A stretch of DNA of 64,000 nt, taken from Vibrio lentus (lineage in GTDB: Bacteria; Pseudomonadota; Gammaproteobacteria; Enterobacterales; Vibrionaceae). The stretch lies in the NCBI RefSeq assembly GCF_030409755.1, contig NZ_JAUFQE010000002.1:372001-436000 (forward strand), read 5' to 3'. A program made the position numbers and the translations under genes. The notes under the pieces are model-generated. The model saw nothing but the letters and a program-made list of their open reading frames with translations, made no database searches and was not told where the DNA came from. Below, in pieces: positions 28,936 to 38,706 of this stretch. Within the stretch, counting starts at the first letter, position 1. Each line of letters opens with the position of its first letter.

Positions 28936-29955
28936 ATGAGCGAAAACACAACATTGGTGAAATGGGGCATTGCTGGCTTAGGCAACATAGCGAAAAGGTT
29001 CGCAACTGCACTCACTCAGCATTCTGCACATGGTGAGCTTTACGCCGTCGCTTCTAGGGACTCTGAACGAGCAAACGTGTTTGGTCAGAACTTTGGTTGC
29101 GAGTTGAGCTATGGATCCTATGAAGAGATGGCCAACAACCCGGATGTCGACGCGGTTTATATTGCCACTGTTCATCCATACCACAAACCGTTGGCGGAGT
29201 TGTTTCTCAGTCACAATAAACATGTCTTGGTAGAGAAACCCGCGTTTACTAATCTCGCAGACTGGTTAGTAATGAAAGCCCTAGCCGACAAACATGGGGT
29301 GTTGTTGTTGGAAGCGATGAAAACAGTGGCGTTTCCAGCGTACCGTGAGCTTAAATCTTATCTATCTGAAAACAACATACAAGTCACCTCGATTGAAGCT
29401 GGGTTTGGCAACGAACATGACTATGACCCCAACTTGTTTATATTCAACCCAGAACTCTCGGGTGGTGCGACACTTGATGTTGGGGTTTATGGGCTTTGGT
29501 TTTACTATGATTTATGTCGAAGCTTAGGCGTAACGCCTTCAGAGCCTAAGGTTGAGATGTCGAGTCTGTACAAGCAATCGAATGTGGATACTGATTCTCT
29601 GTTTACGTTCTCTCAAGGTATTGAAGGGAAAATATCGGCGTCTATCGTTTCTAATTTACCTCGGTCTGCTACATTGCGAGGGCCTGAACTAACGATCACG
29701 ATCAGAGACAAGTGGTGGAACCCAGAGACAATAGACATTGAATATCAGAGCACAAAACACACCATTCAGCATAAAGTTGCGGGTAATGGTTTCGAGTTCG
29801 AGATTGATCATATGTCTCAGTTGATACGTGATAACAAGACTGACTCTGATATTCTGCTCTCTGATGTATCTCTACAGGTTATCGAAACCATGGAGCGAGC
29901 ATTGATGAACGCGGGCTTCGGGCACCTCACTAAAATAAAGACTTCAGAAAAATAA
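28936..29955 (+). CDS. Gfo/Idh/MocA-family NAD(P)-dependent oxidoreductase
   Basis: A 339-aa sugar-dehydrogenase-type enzyme. The Rossmann region is GIAGLGNIAKRFATAL, and VLVEKPAFTN is the EKP motif that places the catalytic lysine. The C-terminal alpha/beta domain carries GGGATLDVG-like sequence (SGGATLDVGVYG). It probably oxidises or reduces a sugar, inositol or trans-dihydrodiol-like compound; the substrate cannot be read from sequence. The stop is directly followed by the ATG of an SgrR-type regulator, so the two are translationally linked. Confidence 0.87.
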   Translation: MSENTTLVKWGIAGLGNIAKRFATALTQHSAHGELYAVASRDSERANVFGQNFGCELSYGSYEEMANNPDVDAVYIATVHPYHKPLAELFLSHNKHVLVEKPAFTNLADWLVMKALADKHGVLLLEAMKTVAFPAYRELKSYLSENNIQVTSIEAGFGNEHDYDPNLFIFNPELSGGATLDVGVYGLWFYYDLCRSLGVTPSEPKVEMSSLYKQSNVDTDSLFTFSQGIEGKISASIVSNLPRSATLRGPELTITIRDKWWNPETIDIEYQSTKHTIQHKVAGNGFEFEIDHMSQLIRDNKTDSDILLSDVSLQVIETMERALMNAGFGHLTKIKTSEK

Positions 29956-31485
29956 ATGGCAAACCAAAAGCGACAACTCGAACTTTATGAACAGATATTT
30001 CAGGCGTTTGGCCCTGGAACCTCGCGATGCCAGATCAGTCAATTGGCGGCGCTGTTGTTCGTCAGTGAGCGTCATGTTCAAACCATTATCAAAACGATGG
30101 TTAGGGAAGGTTGGGTTGAGTGGCAGGCGAGTTCAGGTCGCAACAAAAAAGCGTTATTAACATGCCTCGTTGAACCTATCGATGCGTGTTATACGTTGGT
30201 TCGTGAGCTGTCAGACGCAGGTAGTGTGGAGCAAATGCTTCCAATATTGAGTTTTGGCGGAAGGGATGTCGGGCTAGAGCTGCAATCGTTTTTAAGCCAT
30301 GCTAATCAAGCCGCGCGTCGCGCCTATATCCCATTTCATCGAAAGCTAGAGCAACTCCATCCTCATAAGGTGCTCCGACGAACTGAGCGCTTCTTAGTGA
30401 GCCAAGTGTGTCAGCGTCTTACTTATGTTGAGAATGACCAAACTGAGAATAACCAAGCTGGGAATGACCAGGCTAAGAATAGCCAAGTTCGAGGTGATTT
30501 AGCTTATCACTGGCAATCAAATGAAGATGCGACAGTGTGGCGCTTTCAAATTCGCAATGACGTGCATTTTCACGATGGCAGCCTTTTATTGAGCAAGGAT
30601 ATTGTTCGCTGCCTTCAATCTTTGACTCAGAGTGAGCATTGGCGTCTTGGTTATCAGCACATCGCCGCCGTGGATCTCTATTCAGAGAATACAGTGGAAG
30701 TGCGTTTGAGTGAAACGGACTGGCATTTACCAAGGCTTTTGTCTCGTGCTGAAGCGTCAATATTTCAAATGTCGACATCTGGGAAGCTCAATGGATCAGG
30801 TGCTTTTTCTCTCGATATTTTCTCAGAGAACATGCTCCGCCTCAGTCGTAATAAGCTCTATTCACATCATGTGTCTATTTTAAATAGCATCGAGCTGTGG
30901 GTGTACCCAGAATGGGCAACGAGTAAGATATGCGCTGAAAACAAGCTGTGTCTTGAAATGCCTGAAAAAACCAGTGCCGTACCGAGTGAAAACTATTCTA
31001 CATTTTTGAAGATCCAAGCCCCAAGTCAGACTAACGAAATAACCTCAATAATGACGGTCGAAGATACATCGGAATGCCAAAGGCTCTTTACAAGCCTTGC
31101 TTCACCTGATGATAGGTTGGTGTTAATCGAATACGGAAACTACACCAAGATCGAAGGTGTGGTGTTGTGCAGTATTATTGACGAAGGTGACCCGTTGAGC
31201 GCTTGGCTTAGCTTCTTATCTCGCTTTCCGTTTTCTACTTTCAATTTAGATTCGAAGATCTTAGAGACGATTCGAACGTACCTTTCGTTGATTCGTCAGG
31301 AGCCTGATTTCAGTCGTTCGCTAGCCATACTAGCTGAATGTCGTCAGTGGTTGTCTGAGGTAAGTATTGTTACTGAGCTTAAGCATGAAGCGTTTGGATT
31401 GGAAGTGTCAGAGCGGATACAAGGCGTACAAGTGAATGGTTTTGGCTGGTGTGAATTGAATAAATTATGGATTTTAGAGAGTTAA
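29956..31485 (+). CDS. SgrR-family transcriptional regulator with solute-binding domain
   Basis: A 509-aa regulator. Residues 1-115 form the SgrR-type winged helix (SQLAALLFVSERHVQTIIKTMVREGWVEW), followed by a domain similar to family 5 extracellular solute-binding proteins (NDVHFHDGSLLLSKDIVRCLQSL), which senses a small molecule in the cytoplasm. E. coli SgrR controls glucose-phosphate stress; this copy pairs with an oxidoreductase instead and has no visible sgrS neighbour. A 60-base tandem repeat encodes a Asn/Gln-rich linker near residue 160. The gene starts immediately after the preceding stop. Confidence 0.83.
   Translation: MANQKRQLELYEQIFQAFGPGTSRCQISQLAALLFVSERHVQTIIKTMVREGWVEWQASSGRNKKALLTCLVEPIDACYTLVRELSDAGSVEQMLPILSFGGRDVGLELQSFLSHANQAARRAYIPFHRKLEQLHPHKVLRRTERFLVSQVCQRLTYVENDQTENNQAGNDQAKNSQVRGDLAYHWQSNEDATVWRFQIRNDVHFHDGSLLLSKDIVRCLQSLTQSEHWRLGYQHIAAVDLYSENTVEVRLSETDWHLPRLLSRAEASIFQMSTSGKLNGSGAFSLDIFSENMLRLSRNKLYSHHVSILNSIELWVYPEWATSKICAENKLCLEMPEKTSAVPSENYSTFLKIQAPSQTNEITSIMTVEDTSECQRLFTSLASPDDRLVLIEYGNYTKIEGVVLCSIIDEGDPLSAWLSFLSRFPFSTFNLDSKILETIRTYLSLIRQEPDFSRSLAILAECRQWLSEVSIVTELKHEAFGLEVSERIQGVQVNGFGWCELNKLWILES
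30431..30490 (+). repeat. In-frame 15-nt tandem repeat, four imperfect copies
   Basis: Units at 30431, 30446, 30461 and 30476 follow AGAATGACCAAACTG with a few changes each. They encode a five-residue repeat of the form N-x-Q-x-x inside the SgrR-type regulator. Copy-number change would keep the frame and only alter linker length. Confidence 0.85.
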
Positions 31486-31559
31486 GCACTGATGGTTCAA
31501 AGAAAGTGATAAATCAGAAATACGCAATCAACAAGTCAGAAACCAATAAGCCAGAAACG

Positions 31560-31588
31560 AAAAAAGCCAACTCAATGAGTTGGCTTTT
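31560..31588 (-). terminator. Terminator of the tRNA-Tyr array
   Basis: Stem AAAAGCCAACTCA / TGAGTTGGCTTTT. Read on the minus strand it ends in six T, 23 bases after the last tRNA gene. Confidence 0.88.
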
Positions 31589-31611
31589 CGATTTTCCAAT
31601 TAAGGAGAATA

Positions 31612-31696
<85 letters not shown>

Positions 31697-31798
31697 AGGG
31701 TGTGTCTTACTTTTCACAAAGTAAGCCTAAATTGATGTTTTCCCATAAGCCCATCAACTAGGTTGTTCTCTTAACTCTCGAAAGAGGTAAGAAGAATA

Positions 31799-31883
<85 letters not shown>

Positions 31884-31985
31884 AGGGTGTGTCTTACTTT
31901 TCACAAAGTAAGCCTAAATTGATGTTTTCCCATAAGCCCATCAATCAGGTTGTTCTCTTAATTCTCGAAAGAGGTAAGAAGAATA

Positions 31986-32070
<85 letters not shown>

Positions 32071-32172
32071 AGGGTGTGTCTTACTTTTCACAAAGCAAGC
32101 CTAAATTGATGTTTTCCCATAAGCCCATCAATCAGGTTGTTCTCTTAACTCTCGAAAGAGGTAAGAAGAATA

Positions 32173-32257
<85 letters not shown>

Positions 32258-32359
32258 AGGGTGTGTCTTACTCTTCACAAAGTAAGCCTAAATTGATGTT
32301 TTCCCATAAGCCCATCAATCAGGTTGTTCTCTTAACTCTTAAAAGAGGTAAGAAGAATA

Positions 32360-32444
<85 letters not shown>

Positions 32445-32546
32445 AGGGTGTGTCTTACTTTTCACAAAGTAAGCCTAAATTGATGTTTTCCCATAAGCCC
32501 ATCAATCAGGTTGTTGTCTTAACTCTCGAAAGAGGTAAGAAGAATA

Positions 32547-32631
<85 letters not shown>

Positions 32632-32733
32632 AGGGTGTGTCTTACTTTTCACAAAGTAAGCCTAAATTGATGTTTTCCCATAAGCCCATCAATCAGGTTG
32701 TTCTCTTAACTCTTAAAAGAGGTAAGAAGAATA

Positions 32734-32818
<85 letters not shown>

Positions 32819-32893
32819 AGGGTGTTTTTCCTAACTCATAATGGATAGGCTAAAGAGATGTTTTTCCCAACGCATCTCTCAAGTGCGGAGCGC

Positions 32894-32921
32894 ATCATAG
32901 CAAACACGTTAAACCTGTAAA
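32894..32921 (-). promoter_or_regulatory. Promoter of the tRNA-Tyr array
   Basis: On the minus strand, TTTACA (32916-32921) and TATGAT (32894-32899) are 16 bases apart. They are followed by a GC-rich discriminator (GCGCTCCGC), as in stringently controlled stable-RNA promoters. The rest of the 388-bp gap 32819-33206 holds the array leader and the upstream region of the efflux operon, without a gene. Confidence 0.8.
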
Positions 32922-33206
32922 GAGTTTTTCTTATGGTTTTGTGTTGAATGCTGCCTTTTTGGGCAAAGATGGCGAAAAGTACGCATATTGCTCGGGAAGT
33001 GAACATCTGTACTAAGGTTTACGTATTAATAGGTAACACCTTGAGGTAACTGGCTTTCTGTATTGTGTTTGGTTTGCGTCATTCGCCGAGAAACGTAAAT
33101 GGAATTTAATCTAGATTTACACTTCTTGACGTTACAGCATTCATCACTTGATAGAATACGGTTAATTTCATTTATAGATCTTAAATCTTACTTGCAGACC
33201 ATTATT

Positions 33207-34304
33207 ATGAAGCGTAAATCTGTTTTAACCCTGCTTAGCTTGTCTATTCTTATGGCGTCTCCGGCCGCACTTGCAAAACGTCAGGGGCCTAGCACTGTAA
33301 CTGTTGTTACTGAGCAGGTTGATATTCACCAAGTTAGCCAATCTCTTTCTTTGGTTGGTAAGTTAGAAGCCGAGCAATCTGTGATCATTACTTCTGAAGT
33401 CGCGGGCAGAGTTGACTCTATCAACATCAAAGCCAATCAAGATGTGACTAAAGGGCAGATGTTGGTTCAATTAGATGACGACAAAGCCAAGGCCGCGGTT
33501 GCAGAAGCGCAAGCGTACTTAAAAGATGAGAAACGTAAGCTTGCAGAATTTCAACGACTAGTGAAACGTAATGCGATTACGCAAACTGAAATTGACGCAC
33601 AGAAAACCAACGTTGAAATTGCCAATGCACGTTTAGCTGCTGCGAATGCTAACCTTAAAGATCTTCACATCAGCGCACCTTTTTCTGGCACGGTCGGCTT
33701 TATCGATTTTAGCCGCGGTAAAATGGTGACAGCAGGCACTGAACTCGTGACGTTAGATGACTTGTCTGTGATGCAATTAGATCTTCAAATTCCTGAGCGT
33801 TACCTTTCGAAATTGTCTAAAGGCATGACAGTAACGGCTCGCACCAGTGCGTGGGGTGAGACTCAGTTCACGGGTACTGTGGTTGGCATTGATTCTCGTA
33901 TCAACGCTGAAACCTTGAACTTACGAGTTCGAATCCACTTCGACAACAATAATGATTACCTAAAACCGGGCATGCTAGTCGCGGCTGACATGGATTTCCC
34001 TCCAGTAGAAGCGCCAATCATTCCTGTTCAAGCACTTGAATATTCAGGCACTAAGCGATTTGTTTATGTTATCGGTGAAGATAACAAAGCGACACGTACC
34101 GAAGTTTTCTTAGGTGCGCGTATCGATAACGAAGTCGTGATTGATAAAGGTATCGAGATTGGTCAGAAGATCGTGGTGCAAGGTATTGTGAACATGCGTG
34201 ATGGCGTGTTGGTTCAAGAACTTGCCGTTAATCGCCCTGCTAAACCTGACGGCGATACCGCTAATCTTGATGGTAATACAGCAACTCAAGAAGGTGCGAA
34301 CTAA
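33207..34304 (+). CDS. RND efflux periplasmic adaptor (membrane fusion protein)
   Basis: Periplasmic adaptor linking an inner-membrane RND pump to an outer-membrane channel. I start at the ATG at 33207 because it gives a proper signal peptide (KRKSVLTLLSLSILMASPAALA); the longer frame to 33099 places it after 36 non-signal residues. The biotinyl-lipoyl half-motifs (VIITSEVAGRVDSINIKANQDVTKGQ and DLHISAPFSGTVGFIDFSRG) flank a coiled-coil hairpin (about 95-150). Length is 365 aa. Its stop overlaps the pump gene start (TAATG). No TolC-type gene or local regulator is adjacent. Confidence 0.92.
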   Translation: MKRKSVLTLLSLSILMASPAALAKRQGPSTVTVVTEQVDIHQVSQSLSLVGKLEAEQSVIITSEVAGRVDSINIKANQDVTKGQMLVQLDDDKAKAAVAEAQAYLKDEKRKLAEFQRLVKRNAITQTEIDAQKTNVEIANARLAAANANLKDLHISAPFSGTVGFIDFSRGKMVTAGTELVTLDDLSVMQLDLQIPERYLSKLSKGMTVTARTSAWGETQFTGTVVGIDSRINAETLNLRVRIHFDNNNDYLKPGMLVAADMDFPPVEAPIIPVQALEYSGTKRFVYVIGEDNKATRTEVFLGARIDNEVVIDKGIEIGQKIVVQGIVNMRDGVLVQELAVNRPAKPDGDTANLDGNTATQEGAN

Positions 34305-37300
34305 TGTTGTTATCTGATGTTTCTGTAAAGAGACCAGTAGCGGCTATCGTATTGAGCTTGCTCTTGGTTGTGTTTGGTATTGTATCGTTCAACAAGCTTG
34401 CTGTTCGTGAGATGCCTGACATTGAAAGCCCAGTAGTGTCGATCAGTACTCGCTATGAAGGTGCATCAGCCACCATCATTGAGAGCCAAATAACCTCTAA
34501 TCTCGAAGACCAACTCTCCGGTATTAGTGGTATAGACGAAATTGAGTCAACCACTCGAAATGGTTCTTCAAGAATCACGATTACCTTTGAACTTGGTTAT
34601 GATCTTAATACCGGTGTCAGTGATGTGCGTGATGCGGTAGCGCGTGCCCAGCGTTCGTTGCCAGATGAAGCCGATGACCCGATTGTTTATAAGAACAATG
34701 GTAGTGGTGAAGCGTCTGTTTATATCAACTTAAGTTCAACCGAGATGGACCGAACGCAGTTAACCGATTACACCGAGCGTGTGTTGATTGACCGCTTTAG
34801 TTTGATCTCTGGTGTGAGCTCAGTGGACATCTCGGGTGGCTTGTACAAAGTAATGTACGTCAAGCTAAAACCTGCTCAGATGGCCGGGCGTGGTGTGACA
34901 GCCTCTGATATTACGCAGGCGCTGAACAACGAAAATATTGAAAGCCCGGGCGGTGAAGTTCGTAACGATGCGATTGTGATGTCGGTTCGTACGGCTCGTT
35001 CATATACCCAAGCTGAAGATTTTGAGTACCTTGTTGTTAAGCGTGCTTCTGACAACACACCTATCTATTTAAAAGACGTAGCAGATGTTTACATCGGCGC
35101 TGAAAACGAAAACTCGACCTTTAAAAGCGACGGTGTTGTTAACGTAAGTATGGGCATTGTGCCTCAGTCTGATGCCAACCCACTTGAGGTGGCTGACTTA
35201 GTTCATAAAGAAGTAGAGGCCATTCAAAAGTTCTTGCCTGACGGAACTCGCTTGGCTGTCGACTATGACTCCACTGTCTTTATCGACCGTTCGATCTCAG
35301 AGGTTTACAGCACACTCTTTATTACGGGTGGTTTGGTTATCCTCGTGCTTTATGTCTTCATCGGCCAAGCACGTGCAACCCTGATCCCAGCGGTGACGGT
35401 TCCTGTCTCTTTGATTTCATCGTTTATTGCGGCGTACTACTTCGGCTTCTCTATCAACTTGATTACCTTGATGGCACTGATTCTGTCTATCGGTTTGGTG
35501 GTTGATGACGCTATCGTGGTGGTTGAGAATATTTTCCACCACATTGAGCGCGGTGAATCACCACTGCTTGCCGCTTATAAAGGCACGCGTGAAGTAGGCT
35601 TTGCGGTAATTGCAACCACGCTAGTACTGGTAATGGTGTTCCTACCCATCTCGTTTATGGATGGAATGGTTGGCCTTCTGTTTACTGAGTTCTCGGTACT
35701 GTTGGCGATGTCGGTGATCTTCTCGTCTGTTGTGGCATTAACGCTAACGCCAGTTCTGGGCAGTAAGATTCTAAAAGCGAATGTAAAACCAAACCGCTTC
35801 AATCGATTTGTAGAACGTGTGTTTGGCAAGCTAGAAGCTGGATACAAAGCGGTATTGCGCCGCGCGCTAAACTGGCGTTGGGCTGCTCCAATCATCATTA
35901 TTGCGTGTATGGGCGGTAGCTATGGTTTGATGCAGCAAGTGCCTTCGCAACTGACTCCGCAAGAAGACCGTGGTGTTATCTTTGCGTTTGTTCGTGGTGC
36001 TGATGCAACCAGTTATAACCGTATGTCTGCCAACATGGACATTGTTGAAGAACGTCTAATGCCGCTACTTGGTCAAGGCTTCTTGAAGTCATTCAGTATT
36101 CAATCACCAGCGTTTGGTGGTAATGCGGGTGACCAAACGGGCTTTGTCATCATGATCCTAGAAGATTGGGACGAACGTGATGTTACGGCGCAAGAAGCGT
36201 TGAACGAAGTTCGTAAATCTTTAAATGGCATTCCAGATGTACGTGTATTCCCGTTCATGCCTGGTTTCAAAGGCGGTTCAAGTGAGCCAGTTCAATTCGT
36301 ACTGGGAGGCTCTGATTACTCTGAGCTTCAGAAATGGGGCGAACTGTTAAAGCAAGCGGCTGAAGACTCTCCAATGATGGAAGGTGCGGACATCGATTAC
36401 TCTGAGAAAACACCTGAGTTATTGGTTACCGTAGACAAGCAGCGTGCAGCTGAGTTGGGTGTAAGCGTATCCGACATTTCGGACACGTTAGAAATCATGC
36501 TGGGCGGTCGCAGTGAAACCACCTTCGTTGACCGTGGTGAAGAGTACGACGTGTATCTGCGTGGTGATGAAAACAGCTTCAACAACGCCAACGACTTAAG
36601 CCAAATCTACATGCGAACTCAGTCTGGCGAGCTAGTAACGCTCGATACGCTGACACACATTGAAGAAGTGGCATCGTCGATTCGTTTGTCGCACTACAAC
36701 AAGCAGAAGTCAGTAACCATCAAAGCGAACCTAATGGAAGGTTACACGCTGGGCGATGCTCTAGATTTCCTTGATGAACAAGCTATCGAGCAGCTACCGG
36801 GTGATATTTCAGTAAGCTACTCTGGCGAGTCAAAAGACTTCAAAGAGAACCAATCGAGTATCTTAGTGGTGTTTGCGCTAGCGATGTTGGTGGCGTACTT
36901 GGTACTTGCGGCGCAGTTTGAGAGCTTCATTAACCCGCTGGTGGTGATGTTCACCGTACCTATGGGTATCTTTGGTGGCTTCTTAGGCTTGGTGTTGATG
37001 AGTCAAGGACTCAACGTATACAGCCAGATCGGTATGATCATGCTGATAGGTATGGTGACCAAAAACGGCATCTTGATCGTAGAATTTGCTAACCAACTTC
37101 GTGACCGTGGTATTGAGTTTGAAAAGGCGATCATTGATGCTTCAGCTCGACGTTTACGTCCAATCATGATGACCGCATTTACCACGCTAGCAGGTGCCAT
37201 TCCATTGATTACTTCAACGGGCGCGGGGTATGAAAGCCGAGTGGCGGTGGGTACGGTTATCTTCTTCGGTATGGGCTTTGCGACTTTGGTTACTCTGTTC

Positions 37301-37417
37301 GTTATCCCTGCGATGTACCGACTGATTTCTGGCTCGACGCGTTCTCCGGGTCACGTGGAAGCGGTTCTAAATAAAGAACTAAGCCACGATAACGTGGGAA
37401 GAACCAGTCACGGTTAA
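34304..37417 (+). CDS. RND multidrug efflux pump, HAE1/AcrB family
   Basis: Proton-driven inner-membrane pump of 1037 aa with 12 transmembrane helices and two large periplasmic loops. The proton relay Asp pair is in TM4 (SIGLVVDDAIVVVENI), and the RND repeats GGFLGLVLMSQGLNVYSQIG and VTKNGILIVEFANQLR mark the second half. It has the short N-terminus typical of the MexF/VmeF-like class. Translation is coupled to the adaptor by a one-base overlap. Substrates cannot be deduced; drugs, bile salts or fatty acids are common in Vibrio. Confidence 0.94.
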   Translation: MLLSDVSVKRPVAAIVLSLLLVVFGIVSFNKLAVREMPDIESPVVSISTRYEGASATIIESQITSNLEDQLSGISGIDEIESTTRNGSSRITITFELGYDLNTGVSDVRDAVARAQRSLPDEADDPIVYKNNGSGEASVYINLSSTEMDRTQLTDYTERVLIDRFSLISGVSSVDISGGLYKVMYVKLKPAQMAGRGVTASDITQALNNENIESPGGEVRNDAIVMSVRTARSYTQAEDFEYLVVKRASDNTPIYLKDVADVYIGAENENSTFKSDGVVNVSMGIVPQSDANPLEVADLVHKEVEAIQKFLPDGTRLAVDYDSTVFIDRSISEVYSTLFITGGLVILVLYVFIGQARATLIPAVTVPVSLISSFIAAYYFGFSINLITLMALILSIGLVVDDAIVVVENIFHHIERGESPLLAAYKGTREVGFAVIATTLVLVMVFLPISFMDGMVGLLFTEFSVLLAMSVIFSSVVALTLTPVLGSKILKANVKPNRFNRFVERVFGKLEAGYKAVLRRALNWRWAAPIIIIACMGGSYGLMQQVPSQLTPQEDRGVIFAFVRGADATSYNRMSANMDIVEERLMPLLGQGFLKSFSIQSPAFGGNAGDQTGFVIMILEDWDERDVTAQEALNEVRKSLNGIPDVRVFPFMPGFKGGSSEPVQFVLGGSDYSELQKWGELLKQAAEDSPMMEGADIDYSEKTPELLVTVDKQRAAELGVSVSDISDTLEIMLGGRSETTFVDRGEEYDVYLRGDENSFNNANDLSQIYMRTQSGELVTLDTLTHIEEVASSIRLSHYNKQKSVTIKANLMEGYTLGDALDFLDEQAIEQLPGDISVSYSGESKDFKENQSSILVVFALAMLVAYLVLAAQFESFINPLVVMFTVPMGIFGGFLGLVLMSQGLNVYSQIGMIMLIGMVTKNGILIVEFANQLRDRGIEFEKAIIDASARRLRPIMMTAFTTLAGAIPLITSTGAGYESRVAVGTVIFFGMGFATLVTLFVIPAMYRLISGSTRSPGHVEAVLNKELSHDNVGRTSHG

Positions 37418-37440
37418 TCGGTTTCAATAGCGATTCTTTT

Positions 37441-37478
37441 AAAGCCCGACAACCCTGTTTAGTTGTCGGGCTTTTTAT
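37441..37478 (+). terminator. Terminator after the RND operon (probably bidirectional)
   Basis: Perfect 13-bp stem AAAGCCCGACAAC / GTTGTCGGGCTTT with an 8-nt loop and T-rich tail. It may also serve the convergent DsbA-like gene. Confidence 0.9.
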
Positions 37479-37519
37479 TTAACACGTGAAAATGATCTGA
37501 GGGAATAACTCAGCAGGCG

Positions 37520-38113
37520 TTATAAATCGCTAAGATATTTTAAAGTTTCGAGCAGTTCATCCATTGAGCTGTGGCCTCTTAGGTTCACCATATAGCGACC
37601 ATTTATGATGAAGCTTGGAATGCTGACAATTGCAGTTTGCTCTGTTTTATCCGCAGCATCCTTTACATAAGTTGCCCATTGCTGCTGTTGGCTTTTTGTC
37701 ATGTTCTCTTGTGTCACAAGGTTGTGTTTCTTAAAGAAGACATCAATATCGGCTTGTTGAAGTGGACTGTTTGTCTGCACCAGAGAAAACAGTTCATTAA
37801 GCAGTTCGTGAGATAGGTTGGGCTGTTGAACCAATACGGTGTAATAAAGGCTTGCGGCTTGAAGTGTCGATTCATTAAAAATAACGTGAGTACGGTGCAA
37901 TGTTAGTTCACCAGAAGCTTCTTTATCTTTGAGTAGCTCAGTCATCTGCCAACAAGGTGTGCAGGTTAATGAGAAAAACTTGTCTATCTGATGGTCTGTT
38001 GAATAAGGATTCTCCAGAAGTGTGTATTGCTCGCCTTCAGTAGGAGATGCATAGGTTACTGAGCTAAAGATGATAGACGCTAATAAGAAAAGTACGGTTT
38101 GAAATCGTTTCAT
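37520..38113 (-). CDS. DsbA-like periplasmic thiol-disulfide protein
   Basis: A 197-aa exported thioredoxin-fold protein. The signal peptide is residues 1-22 (ending TYA). The redox motif is CTPC within FFSLTCTPCWQM, and the cis-Pro loop is VSIPSFIING. An all-helical insertion lies between them, as in DsbA. The active-site dipeptide Thr-Pro differs from the Pro-His of classical DsbA, so its redox potential may differ and it may be an accessory oxidase or reductase. It is convergent with the RND operon and divergent from the DUF1244 gene. Confidence 0.83.
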   Translation of the reverse strand: MKRFQTVLFLLASIIFSSVTYASPTEGEQYTLLENPYSTDHQIDKFFSLTCTPCWQMTELLKDKEASGELTLHRTHVIFNESTLQAASLYYTVLVQQPNLSHELLNELFSLVQTNSPLQQADIDVFFKKHNLVTQENMTKSQQQQWATYVKDAADKTEQTAIVSIPSFIINGRYMVNLRGHSSMDELLETLKYLSDL

Positions 38114-38202
38114 GGGAGTTCCGGTTTATCGGTGTAGTGATAAAAAATGCCCATCACACGAGGTGCAATAGGCTTGGTATTGGTTTATTGATGAATGTTT
38201 TG

Positions 38203-38243
38203 AAAAGCCTGCGTTTGCTCCTAGCGAAATGCGGGCTTTTTTT
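38203..38243 (+). terminator. Orphan rho-independent terminator upstream of the DUF1244 gene
   Basis: Fourteen-bp stem AAAAGCCTGCGTTT / AAATGCGGGCTTTT (two GU pairs), followed by further T. No plus-strand gene precedes it between the RND terminator and 38300, so it must end either a small RNA or a leader of the DUF1244 gene. Confidence 0.75.
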
Positions 38244-38299
38244 GTATAACAATATCTGCTCAACACATTAAAAAATGAAAACTATTAAGGGACACCAAA

Positions 38300-38620
38300 G
38301 TGGCTGAATTTAAATACAAAGATCTTTCTCAAGAAGAACAAGACAAGCTGGATGCAGCAACCTTTCGTCGCCTGTTAGCACACCTAGACAACAACAAAGA
38401 TGTACAAAACATCGACCTGATGATCTTGGCTGGCTTTTGCCGTAACTGCTTCAGCAAATGGTACAAAGCGGAAGCTGAGCAACAAGGCCTAGACCTTGAT
38501 ATCGACGATGCTCGTGAGCGTGTCTATGGCATGACTTACGATGAGTGGAAACAAAACCACCAACCAAAAGCAACTCCAGAGCAACTGGCAGCTTTTGAAG
38601 CGAAGCAAAAACCAGAATAA
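38300..38620 (+). CDS. DUF1244 family protein
   Basis: A 106-aa soluble protein of a widespread proteobacterial family without known function. The family core is visible as FRRLLAHLDNNKDVQNIDLMILAGFCRNCFSKWY, then DDARERVYGMTYDEWK. The two cysteines in GFCRNC are conserved in the family in my recall and could bind a metal. It starts with GTG at 38300 preceded by AAGGGA. It is monocistronic, between the orphan terminator and its own. Confidence 0.9.
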   Translation: MAEFKYKDLSQEEQDKLDAATFRRLLAHLDNNKDVQNIDLMILAGFCRNCFSKWYKAEAEQQGLDLDIDDARERVYGMTYDEWKQNHQPKATPEQLAAFEAKQKPE

Positions 38621-38649
38621 CCTCGTGTCATGGGTAACCAATGACACAC

Positions 38650-38679
38650 AAAAAGAGCCCATTAAGGGCTCTTTTTTAT
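38650..38679 (+). terminator. Terminator after the DUF1244 gene
   Basis: Stem AAAAGAGCCC / GGGCTCTTTT followed by T residues; probably shared with the convergent gene ending at 38707. Confidence 0.9.
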
Positions 38680-38706
38680 TTTGAAAACTTGTTCTTGGCT
38701 AGGTGT

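Noticed and set aside
34304..37417. Heavy-metal (CusA-type) RND pump
   Set aside because: The sequence follows the HAE1 multidrug class and lacks metal-site Met clusters in the periplasmic region.
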